Below the pieces are notes generated by a model. It was not told the origin of the DNA and did no database searches. It saw only the letters and a program-made list of their open reading frames with translations. The translations under genes were made by a program, and so were the position numbers. A stretch of 64,000 nucleotides of DNA from an uncultured Robinsoniella sp. (GTDB lineage: Bacteria; Bacillota; Clostridia; Lachnospirales; Lachnospiraceae), in contig UQCR01000007.1 of the NCBI GenBank assembly GCA_900539655.1, positions 1 to 64,000 of the forward strand, in the 5' to 3' direction. Positions 1 to 8,060 of this stretch are shown one piece after another (positions within the stretch are counted from its first letter, which is position 1; each line of letters opens with the position of its first letter).

Positions 1-411
1 AATATTTACTTTTCAAAGTACTATGCCAGAGTTTTGCTGGCATGATCACTCAAGATTCCGAGAGATCATATATATAAAATAGTTACCCATTTTGCATAAT
101 GTGCCTCATTTAAAGTTACTTTATTTTAGCATATCGGAAGAGAGATTGCCAGGGCGGGTTATGCGGTAAAAATGGTTAAAATGACCGGTCGGCAACAATG
201 ATTGCAGCTTGCCTGTGAGCAGTAACATAATTTTTCTAATATGCTGAAATATGCAAAGGGATGATGTTGCTTATATGATAAAACAAAGTTATAATGAGAG
301 AAAGGGATGTTTCGAAAAGCCAAATTGGATTAGAGTAAAAATACTGGTTGATGGGGTGACAGGACATATAAACTCTGATCTGATGAACGCTTGTATAAAT
401 ATGTGTGCATC
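1..411. other. No convincing gene
   Basis: An open frame begins near position 251 and continues into the zinc-ribbon gene, but its first 58 codons have no Shine-Dalgarno sequence and no recognisable domain. I see no RNA gene or repeat here. Confidence 0.5.
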
Positions 412-424
412 GGGAGGTATTGTG

Positions 425-868
425 ATGGAAGAACTTGTATGTCAGAATTGTAATGGGAAATTAAAGGTTGATTTTACAACAAAAATAGCTGTCTGTGACT
501 ACTGCGGAACGGCATTTATGCTTGGTGAACCCAAAGAGGCTTCGGAAAAACAGCAGGAGCTGGAAAAAATAAAGAAATTGCAAAAAATTGGAGAATTTGA
601 AGAATGTAATAAAAGGTTTAAAAAGCTAATAAAAAAATATTCAACAGATTATGATATACTTTGGGAATACGTTTTATATGTTACCGGGGATTTTAATGAA
701 TATATGCTAGGTGTATTATTACCGGATGACGTTCTGGAAGCTCAGGAATGCGCAAAAAAAGCAATTAAACTGGCACCGGAAAACATTGCAGAGAAAATAT
801 CTGAGGAATGGGCAGCATATGTAGAGAAGTTTAATGATTTTCTACAAAAAAGAAAAGAGAATGAGTAA
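425..868 (+). CDS. Small zinc-ribbon protein of unknown function
   Basis: The start chosen is the ATG preceded by GGGAGG seven bases upstream. A longer frame reaches back to about 251 but lacks a ribosome site. The 147-residue product opens with a treble-clef/zinc-ribbon pattern, CQNC near residue 5 and CDYCG near residue 23, which should bind one zinc ion. The rest is charged and helical, with a TPR-like stretch (FEECNKRFKKLIKKY) and a lysine/glutamate-rich end. Proteins of this build (short zinc ribbon plus helical tail) are common and mostly uncharacterised in Firmicutes. It stands alone, upstream of the spoIIID promoter region. I do not assign a function. Confidence 0.6.
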   Translation: MEELVCQNCNGKLKVDFTTKIAVCDYCGTAFMLGEPKEASEKQQELEKIKKLQKIGEFEECNKRFKKLIKKYSTDYDILWEYVLYVTGDFNEYMLGVLLPDDVLEAQECAKKAIKLAPENIAEKISEEWAAYVEKFNDFLQKRKENE

Positions 869-949
869 TAAATGAGAAGAAACTGCTGACGAAGTCTTAA
901 GAGGAAAGCTGAAATAGAATTTGCCATATCCTATATTCTAATCCCACAC

Positions 950-990
950 CCCCCTGCATACAATGTTAAAAACACAGTGATTGCAGGGGG
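950..990 (+). promoter_or_regulatory. Candidate sigma-E -10 box and RBS-covering inverted repeat before spoIIID
   Basis: CATACAAT at 957-964 matches the -10 consensus of the mother-cell sigma factor SigE (known for spoIIID in Bacillus). No clear -35 is seen; an ATATT lies near 933. Overlapping it, 950-958 (CCCCCTGCA) is the exact reverse complement of 982-990, which contains the Shine-Dalgarno sequence. Transcripts starting just after the -10 box would lack the left arm, so the hairpin could form only in read-through RNA. Both roles are inferred. Confidence 0.45.
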
Positions 991-996
991 ATTTCC

Positions 997-1254
997 TTGA
1001 AAGGTTATATTGAGGAAAGGGCAATAGACATTGCGAATTATATCATAGAACAAAATGCCACAGTAAGACAAACAGCGAAGAAATTTGGGATAAGCAAAAG
1101 TACGGTACATAAGGATGTCACCGAAAGACTGCTTCAGATTAATCCAACTCTGGCGAAATGTGCCAGGAAGGTATTGGATGTCAACAAGTCCGAGCGTCAT
1201 ATAAGAGGTGGGCTTGCTACACGGGAAAAATATCTTCATCAGACAAACCAATAG
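997..1254 (+). CDS. spoIIID: Stage III sporulation transcriptional regulator SpoIIID
   Basis: This 85-residue DNA-binding protein is full length for SpoIIID, the mother-cell regulator that works with SigE and prepares the switch to SigK in endospore formers. It starts at TTG, placed a few bases after AGGGGGA. Residues 20-45 form the helix-turn-helix (VRQTAKKFGISKSTVHKDV), followed by the conserved ERLLQINP stretch and the basic tail VNKSERHIRGGLATREKY, which in the family contacts DNA. It is monocistronic, with a candidate SigE -10 box upstream and a strong terminator downstream. It is good evidence that the host forms spores. Confidence 0.95.
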   Translation: MKGYIEERAIDIANYIIEQNATVRQTAKKFGISKSTVHKDVTERLLQINPTLAKCARKVLDVNKSERHIRGGLATREKYLHQTNQ

Positions 1255-1284
1255 TCAGGGATTCACAGAGGGAGTTATGAAAAG

Positions 1285-1319
1285 CGGGGACACGAAAATG
1301 GATGTTCCCCGTTTTTTTC
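1285..1319 (+). terminator. Rho-independent terminator of spoIIID
   Basis: CGGGGA(A)CA-type arms at 1285-1292 and 1303-1311 are followed by seven T residues, 30 bases after the spoIIID stop. Confidence 0.85.
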
Positions 1320-1473
1320 TAAGATCCGGCAAATAATATCAGATAAACGTCAAAAAGCTGCAAATTTCATATAATATCTCTATTGTATTCCATATGTATA
1401 GGGGATATAATATTATAGTTTCTTGTAAAAGCCAGGCACTTAAGCCGGGCTTTCGTTCAGACAGGAGTAAGAT

Positions 1474-1986
1474 ATGAAATTAAAAGATAATCAACAGTAT
1501 ACCCATTTGTCCCATACCTTTGATCCGGTATTTGACAAAGATTCTAAAATACTGATACTTGGAACATTTCCTTCCGTAAAATCCAGAGAAAATCAATTTT
1601 ATTATGGGCACAAACAGAATCGGTTCTGGAAAATCATAGCTGGGCTGACAGAAGGCGAAGTTCCTGTGACAATAGAGGAAAAGAAGACACTTCTGTTGAA
1701 TAACCACATTGCGATCTGGGATGTGATAGCAAGCTGTGATATCATTGGTTCCAGTGACAGTTCCATTAAAAATGTCATTCCGGCAGATCTTCCAATGATT
1801 CTGGGACAGGCTGATATCGGGAAAATATACGCCAACGGCGGAAAAGCATATGAGCTTTATCAAAAGTATTCTTTTCCAGAGACAAAGCGTGAAATTACTC
1901 GTCTTCCAAGCAGCAGTCCGGCAAATGCTGCATTTAATATAGAACGGCTGCTGGAAGAATGGAAACAGATAAAGGAATATATTTGA
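1474..1986 (+). CDS. DNA-deoxyinosine glycosylase (uracil-DNA glycosylase superfamily)
   Basis: The 170-residue protein carries the start of the uracil-DNA-glycosylase fold: ILILGTFPSVKS near residues 26-37, then FYYGHKQNRFWKIIAG, the pattern of the hypoxanthine/deoxyinosine glycosylase branch (Mug-like). A C-terminal motif TRLPSSSPANAAFN corresponds to the usual LPSxSPAN block that ends the active-site pocket. The enzyme would remove deaminated bases (hypoxanthine, perhaps uracil) to start base-excision repair in the cytoplasm. The ATG follows AGGAG. It is monocistronic, with the MATE gene about 80 bases downstream. The family assignment is firm; base preference is not visible from sequence. 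Confidence 0.85.
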   Translation: MKLKDNQQYTHLSHTFDPVFDKDSKILILGTFPSVKSRENQFYYGHKQNRFWKIIAGLTEGEVPVTIEEKKTLLLNNHIAIWDVIASCDIIGSSDSSIKNVIPADLPMILGQADIGKIYANGGKAYELYQKYSFPETKREITRLPSSSPANAAFNIERLLEEWKQIKEYI

Positions 1987-2064
1987 TAGCAGAAGGAGAT
2001 TACGCTGCTAAACTGCAAATCAGCAAGTAAATGTACAGGAAGAGAAGAATTGGGGGAGAGAACA

Positions 2065-3390
2065 ATGATGTTCACAAATAAACAGCTGAAGCAATTAATT
2101 GTACCTTTGATTATTGAACAGCTGTTGTCGGTAACCGTAGGAATGGCGGATTCGGTAATGATCGCCAGTGTAGGAGAGTCAGCAGTATCGGGTGTATCGC
2201 TGGTAGATACCGTAATGGTCCTGCTGATCAATATTTTTGCGGCATTGGCGACCGGAGGTGCAGTCGTAGCAGGGCAGTACATAGGCCAGAAGCGTGCAGA
2301 ACGCTCTTGTAAGGCCGCAGAACAGCTGGTCCTGTTTACTACTGTACTTTCTATTATTATTACTGCGGTGGTCTATCTGGGGCAGGGATTGATCCTGCAC
2401 GGTGTATTTGGGCAGATAGAAGCAGATGTCATGGGACATGCAGAGACATATCTAGTAATTGTAACGGCATCCATCCCGTTTATTGCCCTGTATAACAGCG
2501 GTGCAGCGCTGTTTCGTGCAATGGGCAATTCCAAAGTTTCTATGAAAACATCACTGCTTATGAATGCCATAAATATAACAGGAAATGCTATCTTAATCTT
2601 TGGTTTGAAGATGGGAGTTGCAGGAGCGGCTATACCGACTCTGATTTCCAGAATCGTAGCAGCGGTCATCATGATTCTGCTGCTTGCAAGAGCCAATCAG
2701 GAAATCCATCTTCCACGGCCATTTTCTATCAAATTCGACAGACATATGGTTCGTAAAATTTTACATATTGGAATACCAAATGGTCTGGAAAACAGTATGT
2801 TCCAGCTGGGTAAAATCCTGGTACTCAGTCTGGTAGCCGGTTTTGGCACAGCATCCATCGCAGCAAACGCCGTGTCCAATACCATAGCAATGTTCCAGAT
2901 TTTACCGGGAATGGCGATCGGATTTGCGATCCTGACGGTTGTATCCCAGTGTGTGGGTGCTGGGGATTATGACCAGGCAAAATATTATACCAAAAAGCTA
3001 ATGAAAATCGTCTATGTTGCCATGTGGGGCATGAACGTTATTATATTCCTGTTACTGCCTTTAATCATGAAAGTCTATAATCTTTCTGATGTAACAGCGC
3101 AGATGACAACACAGATATTAACCTACCATGCCATTTGCTGCTGTACGATCTGGCCCATGTCATTCTCATTGCCCAATACTCTGCGGGCTTCAAATGATGT
3201 GAGGCTGACCATGATAATATCCATATTATCCATGTGGATTTTCCGCATTGCTTTCAGTTATGTGCTGGGAAAATACCTGGGCTGGGGTGTATTTGGCGTA
3301 TGGGTAGCCATGACCATAGACTGGCTGTTCCGTGGAATCTGCTTCATGATCCGTTATGCCAGAGGAAAGTGGCAGTATCAGAAGATATAA
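2065..3390 (+). CDS. MATE family multidrug/cation antiporter
   Basis: This integral membrane protein of about 441 residues has some twelve hydrophobic segments in two homologous halves, the normal size and layout of MATE exporters (Na+- or H+-coupled drug efflux). The start of the first half reads QLIVPLIIEQLLSVTVGMADSVMIA, the typical MATE N-terminus with its conserved VGMADS. GNAILIFGLKMGVAGAA closes helix 5-6. A TTG at 2050 is in frame, but GGGGGAGAG at 2052-2060 is best spaced for the ATG at 2065, so I take that start. Substrate cannot be deduced. It is separated from guaA by a 200-base gap holding the guaA promoter. Confidence 0.9.
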   Translation: MMFTNKQLKQLIVPLIIEQLLSVTVGMADSVMIASVGESAVSGVSLVDTVMVLLINIFAALATGGAVVAGQYIGQKRAERSCKAAEQLVLFTTVLSIIITAVVYLGQGLILHGVFGQIEADVMGHAETYLVIVTASIPFIALYNSGAALFRAMGNSKVSMKTSLLMNAINITGNAILIFGLKMGVAGAAIPTLISRIVAAVIMILLLARANQEIHLPRPFSIKFDRHMVRKILHIGIPNGLENSMFQLGKILVLSLVAGFGTASIAANAVSNTIAMFQILPGMAIGFAILTVVSQCVGAGDYDQAKYYTKKLMKIVYVAMWGMNVIIFLLLPLIMKVYNLSDVTAQMTTQILTYHAICCCTIWPMSFSLPNTLRASNDVRLTMIISILSMWIFRIAFSYVLGKYLGWGVFGVWVAMTIDWLFRGICFMIRYARGKWQYQKI

Positions 3391-3514
3391 ATGAGTGTGT
3401 GCAGTGGGCAGAATACAATGATCCAACAGCCCCTTGTATTGGTTAAATTTAATTATTTATATAAAAATTTGGTATTTTATTTAAAAATAGGATGAAAAAA
3501 ATAAAGTAAATTAC

Positions 3515-3543
3515 TTGTAAAACTGTATTTCTTCCATTATAAT
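3515..3543 (+). promoter_or_regulatory. Sigma-A promoter of guaA
   Basis: TTGTAA at 3515-3520, a 17-base spacer and a perfect TATAAT at 3538-3543. The short leader to the guaA start shows no purine riboswitch or PurR-type box that I can recognise. Confidence 0.7.
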
Positions 3544-3598
3544 GGAGAGAATGCATCATAAAGACTAAGGAATGAAAGAAAACGTAGGAGGACAAACC

Positions 3599-5140
3599 GT
3601 GAAAAGAGAAATGGTTATAGTACTGGATTTTGGCGGACAATATAATCAGTTAATAGCAAGACGTGTACGAGAATGCAATGTTTACTGTGAGGTGCATCCT
3701 TATGACATGGATCTTGAAACCATAAAAGAAATGAATCCAAAAGGAATTATTTTCACCGGCGGACCAAACAGTGTCTATGGAGAAGATTCACCAACCTGCA
3801 CAAAAGAAATATTTGAGCTGGGCATCCCAATCCTGGGTATCTGCTACGGATCACAATTGATGGCACATTTACTGGGAGGAAAAGTTACAACTGCTCCTGT
3901 AAGTGAATATGGAAAAACGGAAGTAGATGTAGATACGGATTCCAAATTATTTGAGGGCATAGACGGCAAGACAATCTGCTGGATGAGCCATACAGACTAT
4001 ATTGAAAATGCACCGGAAGGCTTCAGTATCAAAGCCCATACGCCAGTTTGCCCGGTAGCAGCAATGGAAATGCCAGAAAAGAACCTCTATGCGGTACAGT
4101 TCCACCCGGAAGTCGTACACACACAGCAGGGAACAAAAATGCTGTCAAACTTCGTATATAATGTCTGCGGCTGTGCAGGTGACTGGAAAATGGATTCCTT
4201 CGTAGAGACATCCATCCAGCAGATCCGCGAAAAAGTCGGCAATGGAAAAGTGCTTTGTGCCCTTTCCGGCGGAGTGGATTCCTCTGTGGCAGCTGTAATG
4301 CTTGCAAAGGCAGTAGGAAAACAGCTGACCTGCGTATTCGTAGATCACGGTCTTCTCCGTAAAGACGAAGGAGATGAAGTAGAAGCCGTATTCGGCCCGG
4401 AAGGCCATTATGATCTGAACTTCATCCGCGTAAACGTACAGGACAGATTCTATGAAAAGCTGGCAGGTGCAGAAGAACCGGAAGAAAAGAGAAAAATCAT
4501 TGGTGAGGAATTCATCCGTGTATTCGAAGAAGAAGCTCAGAAAATCGGAAAGGTTGATTACCTGGTACAGGGAACAATTTATCCGGACGTAATCGAAAGC
4601 GGCTTAGGAAAATCAGCGGTGATCAAATCCCACCACAATGTGGGAGGACTCCCCGACTATGTTGATTTCAAAGAAATTATTGAGCCTCTGCGCCTCTTAT
4701 TTAAAGATGAAGTACGTAAAGCCGGCTTAGAGCTGGGCATCCCGGAATATCTCGTATTCAGACAGCCATTCCCGGGCCCGGGACTTGCTATCCGTATCAT
4801 TGGAGAAGTAACGGCTGAAAAGATTGAGATACTGCAAGAAGCAGACTTTATCTATCGTGAAGAAATTGCAAAAGCCGGTGTTGATAAACAGATCGGGCAG
4901 TACTTTGCAGCACTTACGAATATGAGATCTGTTGGAGTTATGGGGGATGAGAGAACGTATGACTATGCTGTGGCATTGCGTGCGGTTACTACATCAGACT
5001 TCATGACGGCGGAGTCGGCAGAACTGCCTTGGGAAGTGCTGGGGAAAGTGACCAGCAGGATCGTGAATGAGGTGAAGCATGTGAATAGGGTGCTTTATGA
5101 TTGTACGGGGAAACCGCCGGCTACGATTGAGTTTGAATAA
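3599..5140 (+). CDS. guaA: GMP synthase (glutamine-hydrolysing)
   Basis: The enzyme converts XMP, ATP and glutamine to GMP. The class I glutamine amidotransferase domain occupies about residues 1-190, with the nucleophile cysteine in GICYGSQLMAHL and the His/Glu pair in VQFHPEVVHT. The ATP-pyrophosphatase domain begins at ALSGGVDSSVAAVML, the P-loop-like PP motif. The C-terminal dimerisation domain contains RQPFPGPGLAIRI and ends ...PATIEFE. I choose the GTG at 3599 because AGGAGG lies seven bases upstream; an in-frame ATG at 3572 lacks a ribosome site. Length (513) is normal. The 3' end of guaA is a known integration site for genomic islands, which fits the accessory DNA that follows. Confidence 0.97.
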   Translation: MKREMVIVLDFGGQYNQLIARRVRECNVYCEVHPYDMDLETIKEMNPKGIIFTGGPNSVYGEDSPTCTKEIFELGIPILGICYGSQLMAHLLGGKVTTAPVSEYGKTEVDVDTDSKLFEGIDGKTICWMSHTDYIENAPEGFSIKAHTPVCPVAAMEMPEKNLYAVQFHPEVVHTQQGTKMLSNFVYNVCGCAGDWKMDSFVETSIQQIREKVGNGKVLCALSGGVDSSVAAVMLAKAVGKQLTCVFVDHGLLRKDEGDEVEAVFGPEGHYDLNFIRVNVQDRFYEKLAGAEEPEEKRKIIGEEFIRVFEEEAQKIGKVDYLVQGTIYPDVIESGLGKSAVIKSHHNVGGLPDYVDFKEIIEPLRLLFKDEVRKAGLELGIPEYLVFRQPFPGPGLAIRIIGEVTAEKIEILQEADFIYREEIAKAGVDKQIGQYFAALTNMRSVGVMGDERTYDYAVALRAVTTSDFMTAESAELPWEVLGKVTSRIVNEVKHVNRVLYDCTGKPPATIEFE

Positions 5141-5148
5141 ATAATATT

Positions 5149-5452
5149 GTTCCCACGCACCCCTAGTTACTCTGTTCGGGGCAAAATTGAATATTCTATA
5201 TGAAGCATGTAGGAAGACCATATGGTTTAGGGCTGTGTACCGAACCATGTGGTCTTTTTCTCTGTCGCTACTAAAACTGAAACGCAGAGAAACCCTGTAG
5301 AATCAGCGTTTGTGGCAACTATAAGTGTAATAAATGTGTAACGGGTTTTAGTATCACACAGAGGAGAGGGATGGGGGTATAAGGGGAAGGGAGAGGATAT
5401 TATAGGATGGTGGAATTTACACATTGGAGGATAATGGAGGTTACAAGGGAAC
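5149..5452. repeat. Tandem direct repeat, copy 1
   Basis: This ~304-bp sequence begins nine bases after the guaA stop and is repeated at a 310-base offset with only scattered substitutions. It contains no credible gene. Open frames on the minus strand in both copies lack ribosome sites and read low-complexity proline/histidine peptides. Confidence 0.9.
5216..5259 (+). terminator. guaA terminator (repeat copy 1)
   Basis: Stem GACCATATGGTT (5216-5227) pairs with 5243-5254, one G-U pair replacing A-U, followed by TTTTT. Confidence 0.85.
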
Positions 5453-5458
5453 AAGTAT

Positions 5459-5762
5459 GTTCCCACGCACCCCCAGTTACTCTGTTCGGGGCAAAATTGA
5501 ATATTCTATATGAAGCATATAGGAAGACCATATGGTTTAGGGCTGTGTACCGAACCATATGGTCTTTTTCTCTGTCGCTACTAAAACTGAAATGCAGAGA
5601 AACCCTGTAGAATTAGCGTTTGTGGCAAGTATAAGTGTAACAAATGTGTAACGGGGTTCTGTGCCACACAGAGGAGAGGGATGGGGGTATAAGGGGAAGG
5701 GAGAGGAGAGTATAGGATGGTGGAATTTACGCATTGGAGGATAATGGGGAGTGCACGGGAAC
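5459..5762. repeat. Tandem direct repeat, copy 2
   Basis: Second copy of the post-guaA sequence at a constant offset of 310 bases. It reproduces the terminator hairpin, the downstream purine-rich block GAGGAGAGGGATGGGGGTAT and the end TGGAGGATAATGG. Confidence 0.9.
5526..5569 (+). terminator. Duplicated terminator (repeat copy 2)
   Basis: Same hairpin as in copy 1, here with a perfectly complementary 12-bp stem, then TTTTT. Confidence 0.8.
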
Positions 5763-5764
5763 AT

Positions 5765-5814
5765 AGTAAAATCGCTACAAAGCTAGAGTTTATCTGTTTT
5801 GTAGCGATTTTACT
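5765..5814. terminator. Long perfect hairpin, likely bidirectional terminator
   Basis: Arms 5765-5781 and 5798-5814 are perfectly complementary over 17 bases (AGTAAAATCGCTACAAA) with a 16-base loop. It lies between guaA (+) and the convergent DUF2971 gene (-), so it could end transcription from both sides. The AT-rich outer arms supply T-runs on either strand. Confidence 0.6.
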
Positions 5815-5845
5815 TTAGGGATGGGTACGATTTGGGTACAAAATT

Positions 5846-6709
5846 TTATTTTATCTTTTCTATTGGAATTCCAGAAGAATTTGCAAAGTCAGTAATTTCT
5901 TTATCAAATGCTGTATTATTTATAATATTTTTTCCGAGATATATTTTTGAAGGAAGAATAAAGTCAAACAAGCGACCTGTTTTTCCGTCTTCAAGTTCCA
6001 TATATTCATACAGAAGACGCCATTCGTATTCTTTTGAAAAAGGAACTTTGTTTTTGGTTAGGCATGAAAGCACATATTTCATTCTTGAGCGATGAAAGGA
6101 TTTATTGGTATCTGCACAATCGGATGAATCAAAACGAATATCTTCAATATCATCCCTCAAGTCTACATATCGAATAGGAAAGAAACGTAAATCATTTTTT
6201 ATGGCGAGTATCACTTGATCCATTTCATATTCCAAACAAACACCCTCATGGTGTTGAGCATAATGCTCCCACATATAATCATTATAGGTTTGTGTAATAC
6301 AAGCAACAAGACACTGGTTTTTAATGCTTTCATTTATCTTTATGAATTTAGGATTTCCATTCATAGCGTTGGTAAGTTCATTGACTATTGTTTTGTCCGT
6401 TAGAATACCTTGGAGATGTCTATATTTTTCGGGTTTAACTTCTGACATAAAATATTCAAACAGATCAGGAAAATTATATTCTATCTTGCAATCTCCAGAA
6501 TCTTCATAAACCGAAGGACGACACAGATAAATCTGTTTGTTTTTTAATGCATCTATTTCATACATTTTTGGAGGCCGAAATCTATATAATTTCTTAGATA
6601 AATTGCGTTCTCGGAGTTCCATAAGATAATCGATAGCTATGTCCTTGTTGCCTTTAATATATGCATTTGTAACAGCCATTTCTCTTATAACTAATTCTTT
6701 TCGTGTCAT
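5846..6709 (-). CDS. DUF2971 domain protein
   Basis: The 287-residue protein shows DUF2971 hallmarks. An aromatic N-terminal stretch (KKLYRFRPP near residue 40) is followed by LKNKQIYLCRPSVYEDSGD (equivalent to the usual L-W-x-S-P-x-x-FNDP-D) and the central MWEHYAQHHEGVCLEYEM near residue 167. The family is uncharacterised; members occur sporadically near defence and mobile genes. The ATG follows AAAGGGA on the minus strand. It is transcribed toward guaA and is separated from the Dnd island by about 1.3 kb of decayed DNA, so a link with Dnd is only positional. Function unknown. Confidence 0.8.
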   Translation of the reverse strand: MTRKELVIREMAVTNAYIKGNKDIAIDYLMELRERNLSKKLYRFRPPKMYEIDALKNKQIYLCRPSVYEDSGDCKIEYNFPDLFEYFMSEVKPEKYRHLQGILTDKTIVNELTNAMNGNPKFIKINESIKNQCLVACITQTYNDYMWEHYAQHHEGVCLEYEMDQVILAIKNDLRFFPIRYVDLRDDIEDIRFDSSDCADTNKSFHRSRMKYVLSCLTKNKVPFSKEYEWRLLYEYMELEDGKTGRLFDFILPSKIYLGKNIINNTAFDKEITDFANSSGIPIEKIK

Positions 6710-8045
6710 TATGGTGTCCCTTTCTTTATAAGAATTTTTTAGTCATTCTTTGGATTCAATCCAATCTTATCCACAAACTCATTGATCTGCCACCTGGTAA
6801 ATATCCATTCAAAGATATGCTTTTAATATAGCCTCAGCTCTTTTTTTTACATCATTAATAAAATCATTCTACCACTTCTTTCCTGTGTTTTTCATAACGC
6901 TCACACCACGAACGCATAAGAACAAGTGAGCTAAAATTGACAGCAAACATATCATTGACATTGTTATCCTGATATTTAAGCAAATACCTATATTAGCAGA
7001 ACACATGGAAAAGCCTGTGCATGGTCTTGCTACTATTAATTCGCCAAGTTGCTTTTGTGTTAAAGTTCTTACCTGCTGATTCTTCTTATATTTTTATCAA
7101 CAGTCAACCCTCCCACTTTGTATTTTAAATAAAATGATATGAATATAGCATACCATACAAAATGAAAAAATGCAGTAAAAGATATTAACACGAAATAAAA
7201 GTTATGATACAGAAATAAGCAATATGGAAAGAAGTAAACAGTTAATAAAAAAATTATTACAGTGCAGAAGAAATTGCAGCAATGCTTGGCGTAAATATGA
7301 GTAAGGCATATAAGAATTTAAGAGAGATGAACTAGGAGTTATCTTCAAAAAGTGTTCTTACCATAACAGGAAAACTCAGGTAGTGAAAAATAAGTTGTGT
7401 CTTTAGAGATAAATGGCTCTTTCTTGGAAAGAAATAGATAAAATAATGCTTTTTCAGGAAGAAGATTTTATTGCTTAAACAAGGGATCAATTACGACAGA
7501 TTATTGCAGACAATGACATCAACAGTGTAGATATAAACCTCTTAAACAATCGTAGTCCATACGAAAAAACCAGCTCTTTACAAAAATAGTGAATTTGTAC
7601 GCCACCTACGTTCAATTTGTCTTATGAATTAGGGATGAATTCACCGATGACAAAAAATCGAGAGGGAGTTGACCTTCCTTTAGCCGACTGATTTTTGTTA
7701 TCATACGACAATAAAAGCAAAAATAGAATTGCATTTTGGTACAATATGTGACTAAAATATAAATTGATTTGTTAGAAAAAGAAAAAAATGCGAAAATTTG
7801 AAGAAAAGTGGTTGAATTTGAAGAAGATAGTTCTATAATAGTAAATAAGAAAATTAATCGGTTTAGAGATTTAGATGGAGAAAGTTTAGGTATATAAAGT
7901 GGTGAACTATGTAAAAAACAGATATCAGTGTTAACACATTGGTGAAAATGAGTCGAAATGAACCTGTGTCGCTATCTATAATACTAAATATGTGAATTCT
8001 TAGACTGTTTAATTAAAGAAGTGGTATCGGAAAATAAAAGAGTGG
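6710..8045. other. Decayed accessory DNA upstream of the Dnd island
   Basis: This is about 1.3 kb of AT-rich sequence without an intact gene. It holds the excisionase-like relic described separately. Another fragment at 7808-7897 reads, from a GTG, VVEFEEDSSIIVNKKINRF and then DLDGESLGI before a stop, and looks like a piece of a lost protein. I see no RNA gene. A TATAAT at 7977-7982 lies upstream of dptF but has no -35 partner at proper spacing. Confidence 0.55.
7224..7383 (+). pseudogene. Relic of a Tn916-type excisionase / small helix-turn-helix protein
   Basis: Read in one frame, from about 7258, the translation is YSAEEIAAMLGVNMSKAYKN followed by LREMN, a stop, then ELSSKSVLTITGKLR and a stop. 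This resembles the small Xis-like DNA-binding proteins of Firmicute integrative elements (tAxElAxiLGVsxskAYkiirxLNxELxxkG). The ATG at 7224 with MERSKQLIKK is in a different frame, so at least one frameshift and one in-frame stop have inactivated it. It suggests that an integrative element once lay next to guaA. Confidence 0.45.
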
Positions 8046-8060
8046 GTGAGGTATTGTCTT

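Noticed and set aside
1480..1863. Antisense open frame opposite the DNA glycosylase gene
   Set aside because: Shadow of a well-supported gene; no start signal or family.
3391..3598. Possible guanine/xanthine riboswitch before guaA
   Set aside because: The leader after the promoter is only about 50 bases and shows none of the conserved purine-riboswitch loops.
5227..5764. Two similar minus-strand open frames of 75-79 codons in the post-guaA repeats
   Set aside because: No ribosome sites, low-complexity proline/histidine text, and they simply mirror the duplicated terminator region.
7939..7982. dptF promoter built on TATAAT at 7977
   Set aside because: The nearest -35-like TTGGTG is 32 bases upstream, and no hexamer lies at 16-18 bases.
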